Shown in pieces: positions 17,935 through 26,276 of a stretch of DNA of 42,127 nucleotides. Under the pieces are notes generated by a model. It ran no database searches and was not told where the DNA came from. It saw nothing but the letters and a program-made list of their open reading frames with translations. The translations under genes and the position numbers were made by a program. Within the stretch, counting starts at the first letter, position 1; every line of letters begins with the position of its first letter. Where the stretch lies: positions 1-42,127 of the forward strand of contig JAFLRV010000004.1 of NCBI GenBank assembly GCA_022511245.1, in the 5' to 3' direction. Origin of the DNA: Coprobacter sp. (GTDB lineage: Bacteria > Bacteroidota > Bacteroidia > Bacteroidales > Coprobacteraceae).

Positions 17935-17942
17935 TATCTTTG
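17935..17942 (+). promoter_or_regulatory. Candidate -7 box for the radical SAM gene
   Basis: TATCTTTG matches TAnnTTTG and ends 23 bases before the ATG at 17966, a common distance. No -33 TTTG is visible at 19-21 bases upstream. Confidence 0.4.
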
Positions 17943-17965
17943 TCACAAAATACAAACTTACGTTT

Positions 17966-19615
17966 ATGAGACTACTTTGGATTGACCTGAACAGTTCCTA
18001 TACCCATGCTTCGCTGGCTTTGCCGGCCATACATGCACAGATACCGGATGACCCGATGGTCAAATGGACGGTCGTATCGGCCACCATCAATGAAAATATC
18101 GGAACCATCGTGGAGAATGCCGCCCGATACCGGCCCGATATCATCGCCGCAACAACATGGCTTTTCAACCGGGAGGTGCTGTTGCATGTCATATCCCGTC
18201 TCAAGACACTTTTTCCGGCGGCCACCGTCATTTTGGGAGGCCCCGAATTTTTAGATAAAAACTATGTTTTCTTACAGTCACACCCCTATATCAACTGTGT
18301 CTTTCGGGGCGAAGGAGAAGAGCATTTCCCGCAATGGCTTCAGGTGGTCTATGATGTCGAACAGTGGGAAAACATCGCCGGACTCTGTTATTTCGACAAC
18401 CGGGGAACATATCACGACAACGGTACAGCCCATGTACAGCAATTCGACCGGCTGAAAGCTCCCGAATCGAGCCGTTTTTTCAACTGGGAGAAACCGTTTG
18501 TTCAGCTGGAAACGGCTCGGGGATGCTTCAATACCTGTGCCTTTTGCGTGAGCGGCGGAGAAAAACCGGTACGGACCCTTCCCGTCGAAAGTATACGTAC
18601 CCGGCTGCAAAACATCGCCGCTCACGGCATACGGGAAGTCCGCATACTCGACAGAACGTTCAATTACGACGCCGCACGGACACAAGCATTGCTCGCCCTT
18701 TTCTGTGAGTTCAAAGACACCCTGCGGTTCCATGTAGAGGTTCATCCGGGATTGCTCACCGACAGCATAAAAGAAACACTCCGCAACATCCCGTCGGGAT
18801 TGCTGCATATCGAAGCCGGCATACAAAGTCTGCACGAAGAAGTACTTGAACGCTGTGAACGTAAAGGCGATTTCAAGAATTCGCTGGAAGGACTGACTTT
18901 TTTGTGTCACCTGCCCAATGTGAAAACCCATGCCGATTTAATTGCCGGACTGCCGTTGTACCGTTACAAAGACATTATCGAAGACGTGCATATACTGGCA
19001 TTAATCGGAGCCGAAGAGATACAGCTCGAATCCCTTAAAATTCTTCCGGGCACGGTCATGAGAAACCAGGCCGTCCAATGGGGCATACGATACGCTCCCC
19101 TGCCGCCTTATGAAGTGCTGCAGACCGATGACATGTCGACCGGCGAACTGCAGCAGGCCCGTCGGCTGTCCCGCCTGCTCGACTACTATTACAACTGCCC
19201 GGCATGGAGACGCATCACCCGCCAGCTTATATTGAGGGAATGCGATTTTATCATCCGGTTTCTCGAATACCTCACGGATTGCGGCGCAATAGAAAAACCG
19301 CTGAGCATCGAAAAACGGGGGCTCCTGCTTTATACGTTCTGTCGGAGAGAATATCCTCGACATGCCGAGTCCGTGTCGGTTGCTTGGATTCAGGCCGGCA
19401 TGTCCCTGAAAAAAGAGCCGGCAAAGGGAATCCGGACCAAAGGTTTACAACCGCCGTCCGACTGGAGAATCATCGAAGGCGAATATCGTGAAAACATGAA
19501 ACTCTGCACCCTGACGGGAACCAACATTCAATATTGGTTCGGCTACGACATCCGGGAGAAACAGGGAGTTCCGCACATGGTAGCCATTACCGATTTGCAG
19601 AAATCTCCCGAATAA
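17966..19615 (+). CDS. B12-binding radical SAM protein with C-terminal DUF4080
   Basis: This 549-aa protein has an N-terminal cobalamin-binding Rossmann-like domain (about residues 1-125, with DIIAATTWLFNREVL and VILGGPEF). A radical SAM core follows, with the iron-sulfur cysteines C187, C191 and C194 in GCFNTCAFC. The C-terminal 150-200 residues contain YEVLQTDDMSTGELQQARRL and ILRECDFIIRFLEYL, a DUF4080 region. Related enzymes carry out B12-dependent methyl transfer or other radical chemistry, but this branch has no established substrate. It stands alone with its own likely promoter, and the Crp-type gene starts 52 bases downstream. Cobalamin use is inferred from the domain order. The cysteine motif is seen directly. 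Confidence 0.9.
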   Translation: MRLLWIDLNSSYTHASLALPAIHAQIPDDPMVKWTVVSATINENIGTIVENAARYRPDIIAATTWLFNREVLLHVISRLKTLFPAATVILGGPEFLDKNYVFLQSHPYINCVFRGEGEEHFPQWLQVVYDVEQWENIAGLCYFDNRGTYHDNGTAHVQQFDRLKAPESSRFFNWEKPFVQLETARGCFNTCAFCVSGGEKPVRTLPVESIRTRLQNIAAHGIREVRILDRTFNYDAARTQALLALFCEFKDTLRFHVEVHPGLLTDSIKETLRNIPSGLLHIEAGIQSLHEEVLERCERKGDFKNSLEGLTFLCHLPNVKTHADLIAGLPLYRYKDIIEDVHILALIGAEEIQLESLKILPGTVMRNQAVQWGIRYAPLPPYEVLQTDDMSTGELQQARRLSRLLDYYYNCPAWRRITRQLILRECDFIIRFLEYLTDCGAIEKPLSIEKRGLLLYTFCRREYPRHAESVSVAWIQAGMSLKKEPAKGIRTKGLQPPSDWRIIEGEYRENMKLCTLTGTNIQYWFGYDIREKQGVPHMVAITDLQKSPE

Positions 19616-19640
19616 TTCCGGCCCGACCGGTACCCATTCG

Positions 19641-19648
19641 TATATTTG
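19641..19648 (+). promoter_or_regulatory. Candidate -7 box for the first Crp/Fnr-type gene
   Basis: TATATTTG matches TAnnTTTG and lies 19 bases before the ATG at 19668, without a -33 TTTG at the right distance. It suggests that the regulator has its own promoter rather than depending on the radical SAM gene. Confidence 0.35.
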
Positions 19649-19667
19649 TGACAGAAACCAGCGCATT

Positions 19668-20243
19668 ATGCAAGAATTCATCGACTATCTACAGGATAAA
19701 CTGCAATTATCGGCCCTGCAAACCGAAATGCTGAAAACCCGTATCGTTGCCCAACATTTCAAGAAAGGAGAGATACGGGTCAATTCCGCCGAATTCGAAG
19801 GCCAGCTGTTCTATATCCGGCAGGGCTGCTGCCGCAGTTTTTACCTGAAAGACGGGAAAGACATTACGTTCTCTTTCGCCCTCGAAGGCGACCTGTTGGT
19901 TTCGATACGTTCCAAAGCGACCCAAAAAGACTATCCGGAAATCATAGAATTTCTCGAAGACACCGAAGCCTTTTCGCTGAAACTGCCTCCGATTGACAAA
20001 GCCGGCAAAAATTTCCCCCAAATTACCCGTTTCGCCCTGAACATCTTGTACCGCTACAATATCTTTCTGGAAGAACGCATCATCAACCTGCAATGCAAAA
20101 CAGCCAAAGAACGTTACGAATGGCTGCTTTCGAAACATCCGAAACTCCTGCAAAGAGCCCCGTTGGGCCATATCGCCTCTTTTTTGGGTATAACGCCGGA
20201 AACACTCAGCCGCATACGGGCCGATAAAAAAAAGAACCTCTAA
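19668..20243 (+). CDS. Crp/Fnr-type transcriptional regulator, upstream of the RND operon
   Basis: This 191-aa protein has an N-terminal cyclic-nucleotide-binding-like beta-roll (about residues 20-110, with FEGQLFYIRQGCCRSFYLKDGKDITFSF split over strands). A dimer helix follows, then a C-terminal winged helix with HIASFLGITPETLSRIRAD (168-186) as the helix-turn-helix. No cysteine cluster of the FNR kind is seen. The ligand is unknown; Bacteroidota have many such short members. It is followed after about 70 bases by a near-perfect 22-bp palindrome in front of the RND operon. Its recognition helix TLSRIRA is identical to that of the second regulator at 28393-28968. Control of the efflux operon is inference from this geometry. 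Confidence 0.9.
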   Translation: MQEFIDYLQDKLQLSALQTEMLKTRIVAQHFKKGEIRVNSAEFEGQLFYIRQGCCRSFYLKDGKDITFSFALEGDLLVSIRSKATQKDYPEIIEFLEDTEAFSLKLPPIDKAGKNFPQITRFALNILYRYNIFLEERIINLQCKTAKERYEWLLSKHPKLLQRAPLGHIASFLGITPETLSRIRADKKKNL

Positions 20244-20312
20244 TCACTTTTTGCCGGAAGCAAAGTCAGCCTATCCCCCATTTTTTAACCTCCTTTATTA
20301 TTATTTGTACAG

Positions 20313-20334
20313 CTTTTTGACAAAAATCAAAAAG
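20313..20334 (+). promoter_or_regulatory. Predicted Crp/Fnr-type operator of the RND efflux operon
   Basis: A perfect 8-bp inverted repeat, CTTTTTGA-CAAAAA-TCAAAAAG, has the 5-6-5 core geometry TTTGA-N6-TCAAA used by Crp/Fnr dimers. Its centre (20323.5) lies about 41 bases upstream of the start point expected from the -7 box at 20353-20360, which is a class II activator position. A partial extra copy of the right half, CAAAAATCAA, recurs 20 bases downstream (20341-20350). Confidence 0.6.
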
Positions 20335-20352
20335 TAAAAACAAAAATCAAGA

Positions 20353-20360
20353 TACTTTTG
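20353..20360 (+). promoter_or_regulatory. -7 box of the RND efflux operon
   Basis: TACTTTTG matches TAnnTTTG. No -33 TTTG is present; that position is occupied by the right arm of the palindrome at 20313-20334, as expected for an activator-dependent promoter. The leader to the ATG at 20441 would be about 75 bases. Confidence 0.55.
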
Positions 20361-20440
20361 CAGTCGATTTTATCCGTGACGGATAAATATTCCCGAGAAA
20401 ATAGTAAATTTAAGAAGATAACAATCAAAACAAGCTGACA

Positions 20441-21613
20441 ATGAAAATTAGCAATTTTATGACTCATCCGTTTCAGAAAGTCATTATCATCGCCTTGTCT
20501 CTGTCACTGTTTGCCTGTGACAAAAAAGGACAAACCTCGCAAAATGCCGTACCGGAATACGCTGTTATCACCCTTGCTCCCGAAGCCATAGAGCTTAACA
20601 GCAGCTATCCTGCCACGATAAAAGGCTGCCAGGATATCGAAATCAGACCCAACGTCGGCGGATTCATTACTAAATTGTGCGTAGACGAAGGCTCCATAGT
20701 GCGAAAAGGACAACTCTTGTTTGTTATCGACCCCATTCCGTATCAGGAAGCGGTCAAGGTAGCCGAAGCCAACGTCAAGGTAGCCGAAGCCAACGCCGCA
20801 ACAGCAGAACTTACGGTCAACAACAAAAGAGAACTCCGAAAGAAAGATATCATCAGCGATTACGACCTGCAGATGGCCGAAAACCAGCTGGCCACCCAAA
20901 AAGCCGTGCTGGCACAGGCACAAGCACAGCTGACCACCGCCCGCAACAACCTTTCCTACACGCAGGTAACCAGTCCGTCCGACGGTATCGTCGGCAACAT
21001 ACCTTTCCGTACCGGAAGTCTGGTCGGCCCCACATCGGCTACTCCGCTGACCGTCGTTTCAGACATTACCAAAATGTATGTATATTTCTCGATGAACGAG
21101 AAACAAATTCTTGACCTTACCCGGCAGGGGAACGGCGCTCTGGCCCAAATGCCCGAAGTGCAGTTGCAGCTGGCAGACGGAAGCATCTATCCCGAAACCG
21201 GAAAAATCGAGACGTTGAGCGGTGTTATCGACCCGGCTACCGGAGCAGCCAGCATCCGGGCGACATTCTCGAATCCCGACAAAATACTGCGCAGCGGCGG
21301 TTCCGGTAAGATTCTGGTACCCGTCAAAAACGATGCCGCCCTTGTTATTCCTCAAAAAGCCACCTACGAAATACAGGACAAACGGTATGCATTCGTAGTG
21401 AACGACAGCTCGACCGTAAAGATTGCCGGCATCGAGGTGCTGCCTATCAATAACGGGCAGCAATATGTCGTCACCTCCGGACTGAATGCCGGCGACCGCA
21501 TCGTAGTCGAAGGCGTGGGAACGACCGTCCGGGACGGAATGACCATCAAACCCATTACCCCCGAAGAATCGGCAGCCAAAATCCAACAGGTTACACAAGC
21601 CGCCCAAAAATAA
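20441..21613 (+). CDS. RND efflux periplasmic adaptor subunit (AcrA/MexA-like lipoprotein)
   Basis: This 390-aa membrane fusion protein has a lipoprotein signal ending LSLFAC (cysteine 26). The barrel-sandwich strand reads IEIRPNVGGFITKLCVDEGSIVRKGQLLF, then comes the alpha-hairpin (about residues 100-170), the returning lipoyl half YTQVTSPSDGIVGNIPFRTG, and a beta-barrel/membrane-proximal domain. It links the inner-membrane pump to the outer-membrane channel. A perfect 21-bp tandem repeat (20753-20794) encodes two copies of VKVAEAN in the first hairpin helix. It is the first gene of a four-gene operon behind the palindrome at 20313. The drug or lipid substrate cannot be told from sequence. 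Confidence 0.93.
   Translation: MKISNFMTHPFQKVIIIALSLSLFACDKKGQTSQNAVPEYAVITLAPEAIELNSSYPATIKGCQDIEIRPNVGGFITKLCVDEGSIVRKGQLLFVIDPIPYQEAVKVAEANVKVAEANAATAELTVNNKRELRKKDIISDYDLQMAENQLATQKAVLAQAQAQLTTARNNLSYTQVTSPSDGIVGNIPFRTGSLVGPTSATPLTVVSDITKMYVYFSMNEKQILDLTRQGNGALAQMPEVQLQLADGSIYPETGKIETLSGVIDPATGAASIRATFSNPDKILRSGGSGKILVPVKNDAALVIPQKATYEIQDKRYAFVVNDSSTVKIAGIEVLPINNGQQYVVTSGLNAGDRIVVEGVGTTVRDGMTIKPITPEESAAKIQQVTQAAQK
20753..20794 (+). repeat. 21-bp perfect tandem duplication inside the adaptor gene
   Basis: Two adjacent identical 21-base units, 20753-20773 and 20774-20794, encode the heptad VKVAEAN twice in the coiled-coil hairpin. The frame is kept. The hairpin length seems normal for the family, so this may be replacement or convergence rather than a recent insertion. 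Confidence 0.8.
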
Positions 21614-21672
21614 AATACACCGTCTATCTTGGATAAAGCGGCACATTTCATCCGCATAAACACATCAGAATT

Positions 21673-24600
21673 ATGAAATTAGACAGATTTATAAAACGCC
21701 CGGTACTATCGACGGTAATCTCCATACTTATCGTCATATTGGGTATACTGGGACTTATATCGTTGCCGGTAACGCAATACCCGACTATAGCCCCGCCGAC
21801 CGTACAGGTAAGCACCTCCTACACCGGAGCCAATGCCCAGACGGTGCTGAACAGTGTCATCGCCCCGCTGGAAGAGCAGATTAACGGAGTGGAAAACATG
21901 ATGTATATGACCTCTACCGCCGCCAATACGGGAGAAGCCACTATTCAGGTATATTTCAAACAGGGAACCGACCCCGACATGGCCGCCGTAAACGTGCAGA
22001 ACCGGGTAGCCAAAGCGCAGGGATTCCTTCCCGCCGAAGTTACCCGTGTAGGTGTCATCACCAGCAAGCGGCAGACCAGTATGCTCATGAGTATTTCCGT
22101 GTTCAGTTCCGACGACCGGTACGACGAAACATTTCTCCAGAACTATGTAAAGATTAATCTGATACCTCAGATTCAGCGTGTGGCCGGTGTCGGCGACGCC
22201 ATGGTGCTGGGAGCCGACTATTCGATGCGTATATGGCTCAAGCCCGATGTTATGGCACAGTACAAGCTCATGCCGAGCGATATCTCCGCCATTCTGGCCG
22301 AACAGAACATCGAAGCCGCTCCGGGACAGTTCGGCGAAAGCGGCGAACAGTCGTTCCAGTACATCATGAAATACAAAGGACGCCTCTCCACCCCCGAAGA
22401 ATTTGAGGAAATTGTAGTGCGTGCCACCGAAGACGGAGAGGTGCTGCGGCTGAAAGACATAGCCCGCATCGAATTGGGCGGATTGTCCTACGGATTCGGT
22501 ACCCGTACCAACGGACATCCCGGCGTAACGGCCATGATATTCCAGACCGCCGGCTCCAATGCCACAGAAATTATCAACAACATCAGCGAAATTCTCAAAG
22601 AGTCGTCCAAAGATTTTCCGCCGGGCGTGAAATACGATGTCCTGCTGAATGCCAATGATTTCCTCTACGCCTCTATCCATGAGGTATTGAAAACGCTGTT
22701 GGAAGCATTTATTCTGGTATTCCTCGTGGTATTCATCTTCTTGCAGGATTTCCGTTCGACACTGATTCCGGCCATTGCCATTCCGGTGGCGCTGGTAGGT
22801 ACATTCTGCGTACTTTCTTTAATCGGATTCAGCCTTAACCTGCTCACCCTCTGTGCCCTTGTACTGGCCATTGCGATAGTGGTCGATGATGCGATAGTAG
22901 TCGTCGAAGCCGTACATGCCAAACTGGATCAAGGTTACAAGTCACCGATGAAAGCCTCTATCGATGCCATGAACGAGATCTCGGGTGCCATTGTTTCCAT
23001 TACGTTGGTCATGATGTCGGTATTTATCCCCGTAAGTTTCATGCCGGGAACCTCCGGAACCTTTTTCCGTCAGTTCGGTCTGACGATGGCTATCTCTATC
23101 GGTCTGTCGGCCGTGAACGCCCTTACGCTGAGTCCCGCACTCTGTGCGCTGTTCCTCAAACCCCATCAGGAGGACGGAGACAACAGCGGCAAAAAAAGTT
23201 TGATGAAACGGTTCCACACCGCCTTCAATACAGCATACGATGTCACCCTCGAAAAATACAAAAAGGGAGTCATGGTATTCATCAACAAAAAATGGTTGGG
23301 ATTCGCAGCCGTTGTCATCAGTATCGCAGCTTTGGTACTCTTGATGAAAAACACCCCGACCGGACTGGTGCCCAACGAAGACACCGGCACCTTCTTTGTC
23401 GTAGTCGATATGCCGCCGGCCACCTCGTTGGAACGGACAAAAGCCGCTTTGAAAGAAATCGACAACCTGATAGCATCGAACCCGGCCGTCAAGAGCCGTA
23501 CCGAGATTGCCGGTTACAGCTTCATCGCCGGACAGGGAAGTTCATACGGAACATTCATCTGCAAACTCAAGCCGTGGGAAGAGCGAGGCAAAGGGCAAGA
23601 TGTCAATTCAGTAGTGGGAACATTGTATATGCAGGCCATGAATCTGATTAAAGATGCCCGGGTGCTGGTATTTGCACCCCCGATGATTCCGGGATACAGT
23701 ATCACCAACGGTTTCGAACTGAATCTGCAGGACAAGACCGGAGGCGATTTGGACAAATTCTACTCCATCGCCCAGAACTTCCTGGCCAAACTGAACGAAC
23801 GGCCCGAAATTTCGGCCGCCCGCACCCTGTTTAACCCCAGTTATCCGCAATACATGGTGGATATCGACGTGGCCAAGTGCAAACAGGCCGGAATCAGTCC
23901 GAGCACCCTGCTGACCGCATTGCAAGGGTACTACGGCGGATTGTATGCCTCCAACTTCAACCGGTTCGGAAAACTCTACCGGGTCATGATACAGGCCGAT
24001 GCCAATTTCCGGGTCAATCCCGAAACGCTGAACCAGATTATGATTCGCAACGGCAACGACATGGCGCCTATCACCCAGTTCATGACCCTGCGTAAAGTAT
24101 ACGGTCCTGACAATATCAAGCGGTTCAACATGTTTACCGCCATGTCGATTAACGGTTCCCCCGCACCCGGCTACAGTTCAGGACAAGCCATTCAGGCAAT
24201 TGAAGAGGTAGCCAAAGAAACGCTGCCGGCCGGCTACGGATACGAATATTCCGGTATGACACGGGAAGAACAAAGTTCCAGCGGAAATACCACCTATCTG
24301 ATATTCCTGCTCTGTTTCGTATTCGTTTACCTGCTGTTGAGCGCACAGTACGAAAGCTATATCCTGCCGTTGGCCGTTATCCTTTCGGTACCGTTCGGAT
24401 TGATGGGCAGTTTCATCTTTGCCCAGTTCATGGGAGTAGAAAACAACATCTACATGCAAATCGCCCTGATTATGCTCATCGGTCTGTTGGCCAAAAATGC
24501 CATACTTATCGTTGAGTTCGCCCTCGAACGCCGGCAAACCGGAATGAGCATCGTTTCGGCAGCCGTTCTCGGAGCTTCGGCCCGGTTGCGTCCCATCCTG

Positions 24601-24852
24601 ATGACCTCTCTGGCAATGGTTATCGGATTGCTGCCCATGATGTTCGCACACGGTGTAGGAGCCAACGGAAACAGTACACTGGGAACCGGAGCCATCGGAG
24701 GTATGTTCATCGGTATGATTTGCCAGATATTCGTCGTACCGACCCTGTTCGTAGCTTTCCAGAGTTTGCAGGAAAAATTCAAACCTATCGAATGGAAAGA
24801 CCTCGACAATACCGAATTCGAAGCCGATATCGAGCAATATATCAGCAAGTAA
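21673..24852 (+). CDS. RND efflux pump inner-membrane subunit (HAE1 family, AcrB-like)
   Basis: This 1059-aa, twelve-helix pump belongs to the hydrophobe/amphiphile efflux family. It begins MKLDRFIKRPVLSTVISILI, has the first porter domain with ISLPVTQYPTIAPPTVQVST, and the helix-4 aspartate pair in LAIAIVVDDAIVVVEAV that relays protons. The second half repeats the plan, with GLLAKNAILIVEFALERR and a closing GTGAIGGMFIGMICQIFVVPTLF. Length and motifs are complete. It lies 59 bases after the adaptor and 21 before the outer-membrane factor. It would form a tripartite pump driven by proton flow that exports compounds from periplasm or inner-membrane leaflet. The substrate range is not predictable here. 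Confidence 0.95.
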   Translation: MKLDRFIKRPVLSTVISILIVILGILGLISLPVTQYPTIAPPTVQVSTSYTGANAQTVLNSVIAPLEEQINGVENMMYMTSTAANTGEATIQVYFKQGTDPDMAAVNVQNRVAKAQGFLPAEVTRVGVITSKRQTSMLMSISVFSSDDRYDETFLQNYVKINLIPQIQRVAGVGDAMVLGADYSMRIWLKPDVMAQYKLMPSDISAILAEQNIEAAPGQFGESGEQSFQYIMKYKGRLSTPEEFEEIVVRATEDGEVLRLKDIARIELGGLSYGFGTRTNGHPGVTAMIFQTAGSNATEIINNISEILKESSKDFPPGVKYDVLLNANDFLYASIHEVLKTLLEAFILVFLVVFIFLQDFRSTLIPAIAIPVALVGTFCVLSLIGFSLNLLTLCALVLAIAIVVDDAIVVVEAVHAKLDQGYKSPMKASIDAMNEISGAIVSITLVMMSVFIPVSFMPGTSGTFFRQFGLTMAISIGLSAVNALTLSPALCALFLKPHQEDGDNSGKKSLMKRFHTAFNTAYDVTLEKYKKGVMVFINKKWLGFAAVVISIAALVLLMKNTPTGLVPNEDTGTFFVVVDMPPATSLERTKAALKEIDNLIASNPAVKSRTEIAGYSFIAGQGSSYGTFICKLKPWEERGKGQDVNSVVGTLYMQAMNLIKDARVLVFAPPMIPGYSITNGFELNLQDKTGGDLDKFYSIAQNFLAKLNERPEISAARTLFNPSYPQYMVDIDVAKCKQAGISPSTLLTALQGYYGGLYASNFNRFGKLYRVMIQADANFRVNPETLNQIMIRNGNDMAPITQFMTLRKVYGPDNIKRFNMFTAMSINGSPAPGYSSGQAIQAIEEVAKETLPAGYGYEYSGMTREEQSSSGNTTYLIFLLCFVFVYLLLSAQYESYILPLAVILSVPFGLMGSFIFAQFMGVENNIYMQIALIMLIGLLAKNAILIVEFALERRQTGMSIVSAAVLGASARLRPILMTSLAMVIGLLPMMFAHGVGANGNSTLGTGAIGGMFIGMICQIFVVPTLFVAFQSLQEKFKPIEWKDLDNTEFEADIEQYISK

Positions 24853-24873
24853 GAACCTTTTAAAAACAAAAGA

Positions 24874-26250
24874 ATGAAAAAACAAATCTTATATACCGTA
24901 TGTCTGGCAACCTTGATGAGCAGCTGCCACATATACAAATCCTACGACCGTCCCGATGTCGACATACAAGGACTTTACCGGGATCCTGTCTCTGTACGGG
25001 ATACGCTGGTGTCGGACACGGCCAATATGGGAAATCTGCCTTGGAAAGAGATTTTCACCGACCCGCAGCTGCAAATACTCATACAAACCGGACTGGAACG
25101 CAATACCGACCTCCAGAACGCCCTGTTGAGCGTAAAACAGGCCGAAGCCGGACTGACAGCCGCCCGCATGGCCTATGTCCCCACACTGGCGCTGGCTCCG
25201 CAGGGAGGTATCAGCAGTTTCAACAACATCTCCTCCGGATGGACATGGACAGCTCCGGTCGCTGCCAGCTGGGAAATCGACATCTTCGGCAAGCTGCTGA
25301 ATGCCAAACGGAAAGCCAAAGTAACACTGTTGCAAAGCGACGATTACCGGCAGGCCGTACAAACACAAGTTATCTCGGCCATCGCTTCATATTACTATAC
25401 CCTGCTGATGCTCGACAAACAACTTGCCATCAGCCAGGAAACAGTCGTATTGTGGGACAAAAGCCTGGAGACGATGCGGGCCATGAAACAGGCCGGCATG
25501 CTTAACGAAGCGGCCATTGCCCAAAGCGAAGCCAACAGCTATATGGTCAAGACCTCCATTCCCGAAATGAAAAAACAGATTCGGGAAATCGAAAACGCCC
25601 TGTCGCTGCTGCTCCGGCAGGTACCCCAGACCATAGAGCGGGGAACTCTCGATGCACAGACCTTCCCGGCAGCCATTCAGGTCGGCATCCCGGCACAGCT
25701 GCTCTCGAACCGGCCCGATGTAAAAGCGGCTGAAATGGCTCTGGCCGCCGCCTATTACGATACCAACAGTGCCCGTGCCAACTTTTACCCGCAGCTTACA
25801 CTCTCCGGGACACTCGGCTGGACCAATCAGGCCGGAAGCATGATTATCAATCCGGGCAAAATGATTCTTTCGGCACTGGGTTCACTCACCCAACCCCTCC
25901 TCTATCGGGGAGCCAATATCGCCCAGCTGAAAATAGCCAAAGCCCGGCAGGAAAGTGCCAGACTCAGCTTCGAACAGGCTCTTCTGAATGCCGGCAGCGA
26001 AGTGAGCAACGCCCTTTCCCAATACGAAACGGAACGGCAAAAAAGCGCACTGCGGGAAAAACAGATTGAATCGCTGGAAAAATCGGTCGAATACACCCAG
26101 CAGCTGCTCACGCTGGGCACCTCCACCTATCTGGAAGTACTTACCGCACAACAATCGCTGTTGAGCGCACAACTCTCGGAAGTTACCGACAATTTCCAGC
26201 AGATGCAAGCCATCGTCAACCTCTACCGGGCATTGGGCGGAGGAAGATAA
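24874..26250 (+). CDS. RND efflux outer-membrane lipoprotein (TolC/OprM-like factor)
   Basis: This 458-aa protein is of the NodT/OprM type. Its lipoprotein signal MKKQILYTVCLATLMSSC ends at cysteine 18. Two long repeats of coiled-coil helices and strands follow, with LPWKEIFTDPQLQILIQTGLERNTDLQ, VAASWEIDIFGKL and IPAQLLSNRPDVKAAE in the first part and TQPLLYRGANIAQLKIAKARQ and LEVLTAQQSLLSAQL in the second. These are classic marks of the outer-membrane channel of tripartite pumps. It starts 21 bases after the pump gene and is followed 14-26 bases later by the LpxA-like gene, so all four are probably one transcript. Confidence 0.94.
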   Translation: MKKQILYTVCLATLMSSCHIYKSYDRPDVDIQGLYRDPVSVRDTLVSDTANMGNLPWKEIFTDPQLQILIQTGLERNTDLQNALLSVKQAEAGLTAARMAYVPTLALAPQGGISSFNNISSGWTWTAPVAASWEIDIFGKLLNAKRKAKVTLLQSDDYRQAVQTQVISAIASYYYTLLMLDKQLAISQETVVLWDKSLETMRAMKQAGMLNEAAIAQSEANSYMVKTSIPEMKKQIREIENALSLLLRQVPQTIERGTLDAQTFPAAIQVGIPAQLLSNRPDVKAAEMALAAAYYDTNSARANFYPQLTLSGTLGWTNQAGSMIINPGKMILSALGSLTQPLLYRGANIAQLKIAKARQESARLSFEQALLNAGSEVSNALSQYETERQKSALREKQIESLEKSVEYTQQLLTLGTSTYLEVLTAQQSLLSAQLSEVTDNFQQMQAIVNLYRALGGGR

Positions 26251-26276
26251 AATAGTAACCTTAAATGAATAACAGT

